Assembly: GCF_004361735.1 (NCBI RefSeq)
Contig: NZ_SNVV01000015.1
Span: 61,007 to 125,006, forward strand
DNA: 64,000 nt
Origin: Azoarcus indigens
GTDB taxonomy: Bacteria > Pseudomonadota > Gammaproteobacteria > Burkholderiales > Rhodocyclaceae
Reading direction: 5' to 3'
Position numbers and translations under genes: made by a program. Under the pieces are notes generated by a model. That model was not told where the DNA came from. It made no database searches and saw only the letters and a program-made list of their open reading frames with translations. This document shows positions 17,063 through 25,776 of the stretch, in pieces. Numbering within the stretch: position 1 is the stretch's first letter; the number at the start of each line of letters is the position of its first letter.

Positions 17063-17541
17063 AGACGAAAGCTGCAGCTGCTGCCTGGCTGGTGGGCGCT
17101 GCGCTTTTTTCCACTGGTGCCTGGGCCGAGACGGTAGGCGAGGTTTCCACCGTCTGGAAGTTGATCGGCCCCAATCACAAGATCGTGGTCGATGCCTACG
17201 ACGATCCCAAGGTCGAAGGGGTTACCTGTTACGTTTCCCGCGCCAAGACCGGGGGGCTCTCCGGCGCGGTCGGCCTGGCCGAGGACAAGGCTGAAGCATC
17301 CATTGCCTGCCGACAGGTTGGCCCCCTGCGTATCCGCGAACCCCTGCCGAGGAAGGAGGAAGTCTTCTCCGAGCGGCAATCGGTGCTGTTCAAGCGCCTG
17401 CAGGTTGTTCGCATGGTGGATCCGACCCGCAATGTGCTGGTCTATCTCACCTATTCCGACAAGCTGATCGAAGGCAGCCCGCAGAACGCGATTACCGCGG
17501 TGCCGGTCGATGCCGCTCTCCAGATTCCACTGAAGAAGTAA
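17059..17541 (+). CDS. creA: CreA family secreted protein
   Basis: 160 residues with a GTG start overlapping the proQ stop. A cleavable signal peptide ([22 protein letters not shown]) is followed by the CreA core: [38 protein letters not shown] in outline, with two cysteines (VTCYVSR and SIACRQVG) that could form a disulfide in the periplasm. The family is widespread in proteobacteria. Its molecular function is not established despite the historical link to carbon catabolite regulation. Confidence 0.9.
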   Translation: MKTKAAAAAWLVGAALFSTGAWAETVGEVSTVWKLIGPNHKIVVDAYDDPKVEGVTCYVSRAKTGGLSGAVGLAEDKAEASIACRQVGPLRIREPLPRKEEVFSERQSVLFKRLQVVRMVDPTRNVLVYLTYSDKLIEGSPQNAITAVPVDAALQIPLKK

Positions 17542-17569
17542 CACTTCTCCCGGCCGGCGCAGTGCCGGC

Positions 17570-17740
17570 TTACGGGCGCTGGCAGGCGCCTTTGCGTTGC
17601 AGGAACCCATGGCGCAGCAGCCAGGCGGATGCCGCACCAGCAAAGGCCAGCGCAATGCTGCCCCCCGGATTGCCTACACCCAGTGCCAGACCCGCAAGCA
17701 GACCGAACCCCATGAGAACGCGATTGACCTTGGTTTCCAT
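17570..17740 (-). CDS. Small membrane protein (56 residues), apparently LexA-controlled
   Basis: A 56-residue frame from the ATG at 17740, starting METKVNRVLMGFG and ending RKGACQRP. It has one or two hydrophobic, glycine/alanine-rich segments (about residues 8-22 and 28-42) with basic residues at both ends, as expected for an inner-membrane peptide. AGGAG lies 10 bases upstream of the start. Just upstream is a near-consensus LexA box overlapping a TATAAA -10 element, which makes DNA-damage induction likely. I recognise no family. Small SOS-induced membrane peptides include toxins such as TisB and division inhibitors; whether this is one is untested. It converges on creA, 28 bp apart. Confidence 0.6.
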   Translation of the reverse strand: METKVNRVLMGFGLLAGLALGVGNPGGSIALAFAGAASAWLLRHGFLQRKGACQRP

Positions 17741-17782
17741 CTAAGAAGCTCCTAAAACGTCAGCGGCAAGTGCTGTCTCGAT

Positions 17783-17802
17783 GGCTGTAATTTTATACAG
17801 TA
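17783..17802 (-). promoter_or_regulatory. LexA (SOS) box with overlapping -10
   Basis: On the minus strand this reads TACTGTATAAAATTACAG. The core CTGT-N8-ACAG lies at 17785-17800 and flanking TA bases fit the extended consensus. A TATAAA -10 is embedded in it, 45-60 bp upstream of the small membrane protein start, so bound LexA would block transcription. A second partial half-site (CTGTAT at 17810-17815) forms another inverted repeat beside it. Confidence 0.75.
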
Positions 17803-17887
17803 AATTTGCTGTATGGGAAGTGCTGAATGGCGGCAGGCGGTTTTCTGCTGTCTTGGGCTATAATCCGCCCCCGCCGTAAATGGCGTC

Positions 17888-17963
17888 GCCCTTGTAGCTC
17901 AGTTGGTAGAGCAACGGTTTTGTAAACCGAAGGTCGCGGGTTCGATTCCTGCCGGGGGCACCA
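17888..17963 (+). tRNA. tRNA-Thr (anticodon UGU)
   Basis: 76 bases with encoded CCA. The acceptor arm GCCCTTG/CGGGGGC pairs with two G-U pairs. The D arm is GCTC-AGTTGGTA-GAGC, the anticodon loop is TTTGTAA (anticodon TGT, reading ACA/ACG), and the T arm has GGTTCGATTCC. The first anticodon-stem pair is an A-A mismatch. It decodes threonine. Confidence 0.95.
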
Positions 17964-17974
17964 GAAAAATCAAA

Positions 17975-17999
17975 GGCTTGCAGCAATGCAAGCCTTTTT
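17975..17999 (+). terminator. Rho-independent terminator of tRNA-Thr
   Basis: An 8-bp perfect stem, GGCTTGCA / TGCAAGCC, with a GCAA tetraloop is followed by TTTTT, 12 bases after the tRNA CCA end. Confidence 0.9.
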
Positions 18000-18149
18000 G
18001 TCGTGAAGCTGGTGTTACGCCGGGGCAGGTGTCAGATCGTTCTCGCCATCCGGTGAGACATCGATCTGAAGTGGGACGTACTCGGTGCGGTGTTTCTGCG
18101 AAGTCGGACTGACTCCATGGAAAATCCGCCACTCCGCCGTGAAGCGCGC

Positions 18150-18350
18150 ATGCGTATCGCAATCATCGCCGTCGAGGGCAGTCTGCTCGCGGCTATTGCC
18201 GGTCTGTCCGACCTGTCCTGAATCGCGAACCAGACCCTGCGCATGGCAGGCCCATCCTGGTGGCGGGAAGCTTGCCGGCGTGTCCATCGCGGGCAGCATG
18301 GGTGTGGTGGCGCTCCTGGGCGGGACTGATCATCTCCTGCCGCCTCTTTG
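18150..18350 (+). pseudogene. Remnant of a GlxA/AraC-type regulator (DJ-1/PfpI domain) with in-frame TGA
   Basis: The frame from the ATG at 18150 starts MRIAIIAVEGSLLAAIAG and resembles the opening of GlxA-family regulators, whose DJ-1/PfpI-like domain precedes an AraC helix-turn-helix. It stops at TGA (18219-18221), exactly where family members have tryptophan in a DLFWIANQ-like motif, and IANQTLR continues in frame after it. Soon after, the frame is lost; a glycine-rich stretch reading GVVALLGGTDHLLPPL continues in another frame. The HTH is absent. It is therefore a truncated, dead regulator. The intact ABM-fold gene downstream may be its former target. Confidence 0.55.
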
Positions 18351-18489
18351 AGTCCGCGGAGCACATTTCCGCCTAATTGCCCCAGGAAGACGATGCGGGC
18401 TTCGGAGCGTGGAAAAGCCGCGGCCCGCCATTGCCGCCCCGCATGGCTCCGGCTAGACTCCGCAGCTTTTTTCCCCGCGGGCCGGCTTC

Positions 18490-18540
18490 CGGTACCGCCA
18501 CCAACAAAAAAGCAGAGGCCTGCAGCGACGCAGGCTTTTC
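18490..18540 (+). other. tRNA-tail-like sequence followed by hairpin and T-run
   Basis: CGCCACCA is followed by an A-run and then a hairpin, GCCTGC-AGCGAC-GCAGGC-TTTT. The order (CACCA, A-rich, GGCxTGCAGC hairpin, T-run) repeats that of tRNA-Thr and its terminator 540 bp upstream, with mismatches. The hairpin itself should work as a terminator. Whether the rest is a degenerate duplicate of the tRNA end is uncertain. Confidence 0.4.
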
Positions 18541-18614
18541 TTTCGCGGTCGGGCGGAATTCCCGCCCGAGTGGATCGGCGGCCCGACCGGTTTCCTGCAG
18601 GCTTTGGGCGCTCC

Positions 18615-18947
18615 ATGTATACATCCACCTTCACCTTCGCTGCCGGTCATTTCGACGAGGCCTTCCATGCCCTGGACAAGGTCATTGCCGAAGCGGCGAA
18701 AGCCATCCCCGGCTATCTGGGCGAGGAGGCCTGGGAGAATCCGGTGAGCGGGCTCGTTTCCAATGTGTACTACTGGGAAAGCATGGAGGCGCTGCAGCAG
18801 TTGATGACCCATCCCGCGCATCTGGAGGCGAAGCGGCGCCAGGGCGAGTGGCTCAAGGGATATCAGGTGGTGATCGCCCAGGTGGTCGGCAGCTACGGCG
18901 ATGGCGGCATTCCCCATCCGTTGGCGCACATCGGGCGGCTAGCGTAG
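18615..18947 (+). CDS. Antibiotic biosynthesis monooxygenase (ABM) fold protein
   Basis: 110 residues from the ATG at 18615. It has the dimeric alpha+beta ABM pattern: MYTSTFTFAAGHFDEAFHAL, then GYLGEEAWENP, VYYWESMEALQQLMTHPAH and LEAKRRQGEWLKGYQVVIAQV. Family members are small cytoplasmic oxygenases, heme-degrading proteins or simple dimeric binding proteins. The histidine in THPAHLEAK is typical of stress-type members. The start has no strong Shine-Dalgarno. A terminator-like hairpin lies 75 bp upstream, so it is probably monocistronic. Confidence 0.75.
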   Translation: MYTSTFTFAAGHFDEAFHALDKVIAEAAKAIPGYLGEEAWENPVSGLVSNVYYWESMEALQQLMTHPAHLEAKRRQGEWLKGYQVVIAQVVGSYGDGGIPHPLAHIGRLA

Positions 18948-19609
18948 GCAGCCTGACACGGGCGGCGAGGGGGAGGTCCGTAAAGGACGGCGGGTGAGGA
19001 GCGCTGCGACGCTGCGGGAGGGCCGGCCCACTCCAGAGAACTGGCGCAGCCGCAGCGCATTGCACTGCGCCAGAACGATGGCGGGTAGCCAGGCGGCGAC
19101 GTCAAGTTCCCCGCCAAGGTCGCCCGCTTCGTCGCGCTCCTGCGCAACCACCTCGGCAGCATGCGGACGGGCCGGGCAAGCCGGAGTGGTGGCCGACGCG
19201 GCGCCCGCACGCCGGCCCGCCCTGGACTGCGGCACGCCCCCCGCGCAAGGCGGAGGCCGGAAGAGCCGCGCGGCATTGATCGGGAACAATGCTCCGCCGG
19301 TCCGGGCGGACGTATAACCAAAGGCAGGTATTCGCACAGTCTTCCCCGGCTTCCCCCGCCGCGGCGGGGCTGCATACTCGGAGGCAGGCGATGACAACGG
19401 GAATGGGTAGCCGCCCGTAGTGCAACAGGCTGGGCCGTGAGTAAATGCACTATTACCAACGAATTAATTAATTAATATCTGCGGCATGCCGTAGATGACC
19501 TGACTACAGGATTTACCGGCGACGGTGAGACTGCACAGAGAGGCTCGCCGATAAGTACAACCAGAACTCAAGACGGCATTGCCACCGGCGGGCCGTCCTT
19601 CCTGCCCCC
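18948..19609. other. Intergenic region upstream of the MASE1 diguanylate cyclase
   Basis: 662 bp with no convincing gene. Near 19105-19165 a short plus-strand frame (FPAKVARFVALLRNHLG) resembles the extreme C-terminus of LysR-type regulators, so the first part may be a decayed regulator. At 19460-19485 there is an AT-rich run with ATTAATTAATTA that stands out and probably belongs to a promoter. CGGCATGCCG, a 10-bp palindrome, follows it. CGGCGA and TCGCCG about 24 bases apart could form a leader hairpin near 19517-19552. Confidence 0.4.
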
Positions 19610-22600
19610 ATGCTTGCTTGCCCTCTCAGTCCGCGCTGGATATTCCGTTTCGTCAGCGTTGCCCTGGCCTATTACCTTGGGGGGCAGCTTGGGCTGTCGG
19701 TGCCCTTCGTCGGTTCCCACATCACGCTGATCTGGCCGCCCACCGGTATCGCCCTCGCGGCCTTCCTCGGCTGGCAGCGCTCGCTCTGGCCGGCGGTGTG
19801 GCTGGCTGCTTTCGCCGTCAATCTCGATATCGGCAGTCCGCCCTGGCTTGCCTTTGCGATTGCCGGCGGCAACACCCTGGGGCCTTGGGTGGCGGCCAGC
19901 CTGCTGCAGAAGCGGGGCTTCGATCCGGCGATTCCGCGGCGTCGGGATCTGCTCCACTTTCTTGCCATCGGCGTGGCCGGCGGGATGGCGCTCAGCGCCA
20001 GCAACGGAGTGCTCAGCCTGCGGCTGGCGGGCATCCTGCCCACGGAGAACATGCTCTCCGCCTGGACTACCTGGTGGCTGGGCGACGCCATGGGAGCCCT
20101 GGTGCTCGGCGTGCCGTTGCTCACCGTGGGGCGCCAGCAATGGCGCACGCTGTTCCATGGCCGGCGCGGCGTGGAACTGGGCTGCGCGCTGCTGATGACC
20201 TTGTTGATCGGCGGCCTGGTGTTCGATGGGCACCTGCTGACTTCGGCGGCCACGCCGCTGATGTTCCTGCCCTTCCTGTTGCTGATGTGGATCGCCATCC
20301 GCGGCGGCACCGGCCTGGCTTCCACTGCGGCCCTGCTGCTCTCCGCCCAGGCGGTGTGGGCAACGGCTCATGGCGGCGGCCCTTTCCACAACGGCGATCT
20401 GCATGCCAGCCTGGCGATGCTATGGGGCTACATGGCCGCCGCCTCCATCACCACCGTGCTCATTACCGTTCTGCTGGGAGAACTGCAGGCCAGCGAAAGC
20501 CGGCTGCGGCAGATCTTCGAGAGCAACCACGCCATCAAGCTGGTCTTCGATCCCCGCGACGGCCGCATCCTCGATGCCAACCAGGCCGCTTGCGATTTCT
20601 ACGGCTATCCCCGTTCCCGCCTGCTGGGCAGCAGCCTGCGCGAGATCGGCACCGACGCGGATGAATTCGACCGCTGCATGGCCGCCAACGCCGCTGCCGG
20701 CACTGGCTGGTCCCTCAAGGCCAGGCACCGGCTTGCCTCCGGCGCAGAGCGGGAGGTGGAAATCTACGCTGGCCTGGTGGGCACCGGCGACCGCGCCCGC
20801 ATCTACGCGATCCTCCACGATGTAACCGAGCGCACCCAGGTCGAGGACGAACTGCAGAAGTTCAAGTTCTTCAACGACAACGCCAACGACGGCTACATGC
20901 TGGTGAACGAGCAGGGGCGCATCCTCTACGTGAACCGCATGACCTGCGAGCAGCTGGGCTACACCGAGGCGGAACTGCTACGGATGAGCGTGCCCGACAT
21001 CGACCCCCACTATGACCTTGCGCGGGTGGTGGCCCACTTCGAACAGGGCAAGCGCACCCGCATGCCGCCGTTCGAGACCGAGCACAGGCGCAAGGATGGC
21101 ACTTGCGTTCCGCTTGAGATCAACTCCACCGCCTTGCTGGTCAAGGGGCAGTGGCTGGCATTCACCTGCGAGCGCGACATCACCGAGCGCAAGCGCTTCG
21201 AGAACGAGCTGCAGAAATTCCGCTTTTTCAGCGACAACGCCAACGACGCCACCTTCCTGGTCGATGAGCGGGGCCGCTTCCTTTACGTAAACCGCATGGC
21301 CTGCGAGCAGTTGGGATACAGCGAGGAGGAACTGCTGCAGATGGGCGTGGGCGATGTCGATCCGGCGTACTCGGACGGGCGCCGGGTGCAGCCCCTGCCG
21401 GCGGACCAGACCGGCCGCCTCGCGCCCTTCGAATCCACCCACCGGCGGCGCGATGGCTCCTGTTTCCCGGTCGAGATCCTGCTGACGCCGGTGGCCTTCC
21501 AGGGTAGCTACCTGCGCTTCGTCAGCGCACGCGACATCAGCGACCGCAAGCGCATCGAGGCTGCCGGGCGACGCCAGCGCGAGAGCCTGGCCAAGCTCAA
21601 CGAGGTTGCCGCGCTCTCCCATCTGCCGCTCGCCACCCAGCTGCGGCAGGCGCTTGCCATCGCCAGCGCGCAGCTCGAACTGCCCTTCGGCATCGTCAGC
21701 CAGGTGAGCGAACGGCGCTACACCATCCTCAGCGAGGTCTCGCCCCACGGCGAGCTGCGGGAAGGACAGGATTTCGAACTGGGGCAAACCTGTTGCGACA
21801 TCACCCTGAGCGAGATGCGGGTGGTCGCGATCGCCGAGATGGGCAACTCGCTCTACCGCCGCCACCCCAGCTACCAGACCTTACAAATGGAGGCCTACAT
21901 CGGCGCGGTCATACAGGTGGGCGGCAAGGTGTTCGGCACCGTCAGTTTCAGCTCGCCCCACAGCTATGCGCGCGGATTCGATGAAGGCGACATCGAGTTC
22001 GTCGCGCTGCTGGCGCGGTGGATGGGCTCCACGATAGAGCGCGAGCACGCGGCCAGGGAACTGGCCGCCAGCCAGGCCCGGCTGCAGACCATCATCGACA
22101 ACGAACCGGAAGCGGTGAGCATCCGCCGGCGCGACGGTGCCTACGTGGAGATGAACCGGGCCGCCATGGAGGTACTGGAAATCGGCAGCCTGGAGGAGGC
22201 CAACACCTTCGGCGCGATGAACTTCATCGTCCCCGAGCACCGGGCCGCCTATGCTGAGCTGTGCCAGCGGGTGTTCGAGGGCGAATCGGCCACCCTGGAG
22301 TTCATGATCGTCGGCAAGGCCGGCACCGTGCGCTGGATGGATACCCATGCCGCCCCGCTGCGCGACGCCAACGGCGTCATCACCGCGGTGCTGGGCGTGA
22401 CCCGCGACGTGACCCTGCGCAAGCGCGCCGAGTCGCAACTGAGGCTGGCGGCCAACGTCTTCACCCATGCGCACGAGGGCATCATGATCTGCGATGCCAA
22501 CTGCGCCATCATCGACGTCAATCCCACCTTCACCGAGATCACCGGCTATTCCCGGGAAGCGGTGCTGGGGCAAAAACCCAACATCCTCGCCTCCGGGCGC

Positions 22601-23326
22601 CAGGCGCATGCCTTCTACGAAGCCATGTGGCAGGCCATACGCACCCAGGGCCACTGGGAGGGCGAACTGTGGAACCGCCGCCGCGACGGCTCCGCCTACG
22701 CCGAGCGCCTCACCATTTCGGCGGTGAGCGACCAGCAGGGCGAGGTCAGCCACTACATCGGCACTTTCACCGACATCACCTGTGTGATCAACCAGCGCGA
22801 GCAGCTGGAATTCCTCGCCCACTACGACCCGCTCACCAAGCTGCCCAACCGCGCCCTGCTGGCCGACCGCCTGCACCAGACGCTGGCGCAGGCCAGCCGC
22901 TCCGGCAGCCTGGTCGCGGTGTGTTACCTGGACCTGGATGGCTTCAAGGCGGTGAACGACGAACTCGGCCACGAGGCCGGCGACGTGCTGCTGATCGAGA
23001 TCTCCCACCGCCTCAAGGACTGCGTGCGCGCTGGCGACACCGTGTCGCGCCTGGGCGGCGACGAGTTCGTGCTCCTGCTCGGCAGCATAGGCGGCCTGCA
23101 GGAGTGCGAGCATGTGATCGGTCGCGTGCTGGAGGCGGTCGCCGCCCCCATCGAACTCGGCACCCAGGCCTGCAATGTCTCCGGCAGCATCGGCATCGCC
23201 CTTTATCCGCAGCATGGCACCGACCCGGACGTATTGCTCCGCCTCTCCGACCAGGCCATGTACGCCGCCAAGCAGGCAGGCAAGAACCGCTTCCAGGTAC
23301 ACGCCGCCGCGCCGGGGCCCGACTGA
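19610..23326 (+). CDS. Membrane diguanylate cyclase: MASE1-PAS-PAS-PAS-GAF-PAS-PAS-GGDEF
   Basis: 1238 residues. The N-terminal 290 residues form a MASE1-type integral membrane sensor with about eight hydrophobic helices (LALAYYLGGQLGLS-like start, TLIWPPTGIALAAFLGW). PAS domains follow near residues 295-405, 415-530 and 535-650; the last two are close repeats (NANDGYMLVNEQGRILYVNRM and NANDATFLVDERGRFLYVNRM). A GAF domain covers about 660-810, then two more PAS domains to about 1060. The C-terminal GGDEF (1149-1153) is intact and has an RxxD I-site (Arg1140-Asp1143). No EAL domain is present. It should make c-di-GMP in response to a membrane and several cytosolic signals. It leads the plus-strand signalling block. 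Confidence 0.9.
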   Translation: MLACPLSPRWIFRFVSVALAYYLGGQLGLSVPFVGSHITLIWPPTGIALAAFLGWQRSLWPAVWLAAFAVNLDIGSPPWLAFAIAGGNTLGPWVAASLLQKRGFDPAIPRRRDLLHFLAIGVAGGMALSASNGVLSLRLAGILPTENMLSAWTTWWLGDAMGALVLGVPLLTVGRQQWRTLFHGRRGVELGCALLMTLLIGGLVFDGHLLTSAATPLMFLPFLLLMWIAIRGGTGLASTAALLLSAQAVWATAHGGGPFHNGDLHASLAMLWGYMAAASITTVLITVLLGELQASESRLRQIFESNHAIKLVFDPRDGRILDANQAACDFYGYPRSRLLGSSLREIGTDADEFDRCMAANAAAGTGWSLKARHRLASGAEREVEIYAGLVGTGDRARIYAILHDVTERTQVEDELQKFKFFNDNANDGYMLVNEQGRILYVNRMTCEQLGYTEAELLRMSVPDIDPHYDLARVVAHFEQGKRTRMPPFETEHRRKDGTCVPLEINSTALLVKGQWLAFTCERDITERKRFENELQKFRFFSDNANDATFLVDERGRFLYVNRMACEQLGYSEEELLQMGVGDVDPAYSDGRRVQPLPADQTGRLAPFESTHRRRDGSCFPVEILLTPVAFQGSYLRFVSARDISDRKRIEAAGRRQRESLAKLNEVAALSHLPLATQLRQALAIASAQLELPFGIVSQVSERRYTILSEVSPHGELREGQDFELGQTCCDITLSEMRVVAIAEMGNSLYRRHPSYQTLQMEAYIGAVIQVGGKVFGTVSFSSPHSYARGFDEGDIEFVALLARWMGSTIEREHAARELAASQARLQTIIDNEPEAVSIRRRDGAYVEMNRAAMEVLEIGSLEEANTFGAMNFIVPEHRAAYAELCQRVFEGESATLEFMIVGKAGTVRWMDTHAAPLRDANGVITAVLGVTRDVTLRKRAESQLRLAANVFTHAHEGIMICDANCAIIDVNPTFTEITGYSREAVLGQKPNILASGRQAHAFYEAMWQAIRTQGHWEGELWNRRRDGSAYAERLTISAVSDQQGEVSHYIGTFTDITCVINQREQLEFLAHYDPLTKLPNRALLADRLHQTLAQASRSGSLVAVCYLDLDGFKAVNDELGHEAGDVLLIEISHRLKDCVRAGDTVSRLGGDEFVLLLGSIGGLQECEHVIGRVLEAVAAPIELGTQACNVSGSIGIALYPQHGTDPDVLLRLSDQAMYAAKQAGKNRFQVHAAAPGPD

Positions 23327-23551
23327 GCGAAGCCAGTCGTGCGAGCAGGCGCTTCTCCCTGGCGGGCAGCGTGAATTACTGCCGGATTGGCGGCGCTTGA
23401 AAGGAGCAGGATTACCCCCTAGGAATAGAAGAACGGCCGGTATTCACGAGCCGTGGAAGAACAGGAGGCTGCACCCCGGTGCAAGCCATTTCCACCCGCC
23501 GGAAGGCGCACAGCGCGCCGCCACGGCAAGGCCAGGAGGAGGGGAGGTCTC

Positions 23552-24667
23552 GTGCCCATACGCGTGCAATACGGAAAGACCAGCCAGGCCGCGCCGGCAG
23601 AGGCGGTTGCCGAGCTGGCACGGCAGCTCGACGCCGCCGCGCTGCAGGCGGCAATCATCTTCTGCGCTTCCCAGTACGACCTCGCCGAACTCGGCGGAGC
23701 GCTGAAGCAGGCTTTCCCTTGCCCGGTCATCGCCTGTACCTCGTCCGGCCAGATCGGCCTGGGCGGCTTCGAACGCGCAGGCCTGGTCGGCATCGGCATC
23801 AGCGGCAACTTCCATGTCCAGCTCTTTCCCATCTCTCCGCTGGCCGACCATGCGGCGCAGGCGGTCGCCATCGCCAGCACGACCAAGGCCCGCGCAGCCA
23901 GCGGGGAAGGTGGCCGCAACCGGTTCGGATTGCTGCTGATCGACGGACTCTCCATGCTGGAGGAGCGGGTTACCGCCAGCCTCTACCAGGCGCTGGACAA
24001 CGTGCCCATCATCGGCGGCTCCGCCGGCGATGACCTGAAGTTCGAGGGCACCGCCGTCTATGACGGCGATGGCCATTTCCTCTCCGGTGCGGCCGTGTTC
24101 GCGCTGATAGACACCGACGCCGCCATCCTGCCCTTCAAGGTCCAGCACTTCCGTCCCAGCGACACCGAATTCGTCATCACCGCGGCAGATCCGGAGCAGC
24201 GCATCATCTACGAGATGAATGGCGAGCCGGCGGCGCTCGCCTACGCCCAGGCCCTGAACCGGTCGGTGGCTGCGCTCGGGCCGGAACTCTTCTCCAAGCA
24301 TCCACTGGTACTCACCTATGGCGCGGAGACCTATGTGCGCTCCATCCTGCGTTGCAATCCCGATCAATCGCTGACCTGCTACTGCGCCATCGAAGAAGGG
24401 CTCATCGTTACCCTGGGCGTTGCCGACAGTCCGCTGGAAACCCTGCGGCTGGCGCTGGACAAAGTGAATGAAGCCCTGGGCGGCACCACCCTGATCCTCG
24501 CCTGCGACTGCATCCTGCGCCGGCTGGAGTTCGAGCACACCGGCGACTTCCGGGCGATAGGCCGGCTGATGGCGGAGAACAAGGTGTTCGGTTTCTCCAC
24601 CTACGGCGAACAGTTCAATGGCATTCATGTAAACCAGACCTTCACCGGCATCGCCCTGGGAGCTTGA
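23552..24667 (+). CDS. FIST domain sensory protein
   Basis: 371 residues from the GTG at 23552, chosen because GGAGGAGGGGAGG lies directly upstream; longer frames add an implausible arginine-rich leader. FIST_N covers about residues 30-220 (AIIFCASQYDLAEL, VIACTSSGQIG, PIIGGSAGDDLKFEGT) and FIST_C about 230-365 (HPLVLTYGAETYVRSIL, TLILACDCILRRLEF, VFGFSTYGEQFNGIHVNQT). FIST proteins are cytoplasmic input modules thought to bind small ligands such as amino acids and are usually encoded with signalling proteins. Its stop overlaps the next gene's possible TTG start, so it is coupled to the histidine kinase. Confidence 0.88.
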   Translation: MPIRVQYGKTSQAAPAEAVAELARQLDAAALQAAIIFCASQYDLAELGGALKQAFPCPVIACTSSGQIGLGGFERAGLVGIGISGNFHVQLFPISPLADHAAQAVAIASTTKARAASGEGGRNRFGLLLIDGLSMLEERVTASLYQALDNVPIIGGSAGDDLKFEGTAVYDGDGHFLSGAAVFALIDTDAAILPFKVQHFRPSDTEFVITAADPEQRIIYEMNGEPAALAYAQALNRSVAALGPELFSKHPLVLTYGAETYVRSILRCNPDQSLTCYCAIEEGLIVTLGVADSPLETLRLALDKVNEALGGTTLILACDCILRRLEFEHTGDFRAIGRLMAENKVFGFSTYGEQFNGIHVNQTFTGIALGA

Positions 24668-24669
24668 CC

Positions 24670-25776
24670 ATGGACCCCCGCCCTGTGGAAGCCACCGCGG
24701 ATGATGCCGCTCCCGACTATCCCCGCCTGCTCGCCGCCCGCGACAAGACCATCGCCGCGCTGAAGCGCCGCCTGATGCAGGAGGCCCAGAGCGACCGCGA
24801 CACGCCCTTCGCCCTGCTGACGCAGAACATCTCCCTGGAACAGGTGGTGGCGCGCAAGACGGCGGAGCTGGAGGCCGAAAGGCAGGAGCTGGAGACCGCG
24901 CTGAGAGAGCTCAGGTCGGCCCAGGCCCAACTGGTGCAGGCGCAGAAGATGGAGTCCATCGGCCAGCTCGCGGCCGGCGTCGCCCACGAAATCAACACGC
25001 CCACCCAGTACGTCTCCAGCAACATCGACTTCGTCAGATCCGCCGCCGGCACGCTGCTGGACCTGCTGGATACCGCCAGCGGCCTGCTGGGCACGCTGCC
25101 GGCGACGGAGGCCGACCCGGCGCTGGTCGTCCTGCGCAAGGAACTCGGCGGCCGCCGCATCGAGTTCATGCGCCGCCAGATCCCGGAGGCGCTGGAGCAG
25201 TCGCTGGAAGGGCTGCGCCACATCGCCAGCATCGTCGCCGCGCTCAAGCAGTTCTCCCATCCTTCCTCCGGCGAGATGGAAGAAGTGGACATGCTGGACC
25301 TCGTGCGCACCACCGCCACCGTGGCCCGCAACGAATGGAAGTATGTGGCCGACCTCGAAGTGCTGCCTGCCGAGGGCCTGCCGCCGGTGCCCTGCATCCG
25401 CGACCTGGTCGGCCAGGCCCTGCTGAACCTGATCGTGAATGCCGCCCACGCCATCGGCGACACCCTGAAGGAAGGGGTGAAGGAAAAGGGGCGCATCCTC
25501 GTCTCGGCGCAAACCGTCGGCCCCTGGATGGAGCTCAGGCTCACCGACGACGGCACCGGCATGAGCGAGGAAACCCGCAACCGGATGTTCGACCCCTTCT
25601 TCACCACCAAGCCGGTGGGCAAGGGCACCGGCCAGGGGCTGGCGCTGACTTACTCCACCGTGGTGGACAAGCACCACGGAGAGATCTACTGCGAATCCTG
25701 CCTGGGCGTGGGCACCACCTTCGTGGTGCGCCTGCCGCTCCGCCAGGGGCCGGCGGGAGAGCAGGCATGCGGGTAG
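24670..25776 (+). CDS. Soluble sensor histidine kinase
   Basis: 368 residues from the ATG at 24670; an alternative TTG at 24664 overlaps the FIST stop. There are no membrane segments. Residues 60-100 are a coiled coil (KTAELEAERQELETAL). The dimerisation/phosphoacceptor helix has GVAHEINTP with His106. The HATPase domain shows LLNLIVNAAHAI (N box), LTDDGTGM (G1) and GKGTGQGLAL (G2). It lacks its own sensory domain and probably reads the FIST protein. The likely phosphorylation targets are the two receiver proteins directly downstream, the first of which overlaps it by 10 bp. Confidence 0.9.
   Translation: MDPRPVEATADDAAPDYPRLLAARDKTIAALKRRLMQEAQSDRDTPFALLTQNISLEQVVARKTAELEAERQELETALRELRSAQAQLVQAQKMESIGQLAAGVAHEINTPTQYVSSNIDFVRSAAGTLLDLLDTASGLLGTLPATEADPALVVLRKELGGRRIEFMRRQIPEALEQSLEGLRHIASIVAALKQFSHPSSGEMEEVDMLDLVRTTATVARNEWKYVADLEVLPAEGLPPVPCIRDLVGQALLNLIVNAAHAIGDTLKEGVKEKGRILVSAQTVGPWMELRLTDDGTGMSEETRNRMFDPFFTTKPVGKGTGQGLALTYSTVVDKHHGEIYCESCLGVGTTFVVRLPLRQGPAGEQACG

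Noticed and set aside
23327..23551. Cobalamin or c-di-GMP riboswitch before the FIST gene or before the mutase
   Set aside because: I looked for the B12 box and the GEMM-type core and found neither; only ordinary GC hairpins are present, and the region before the mutase operon lies outside the window.
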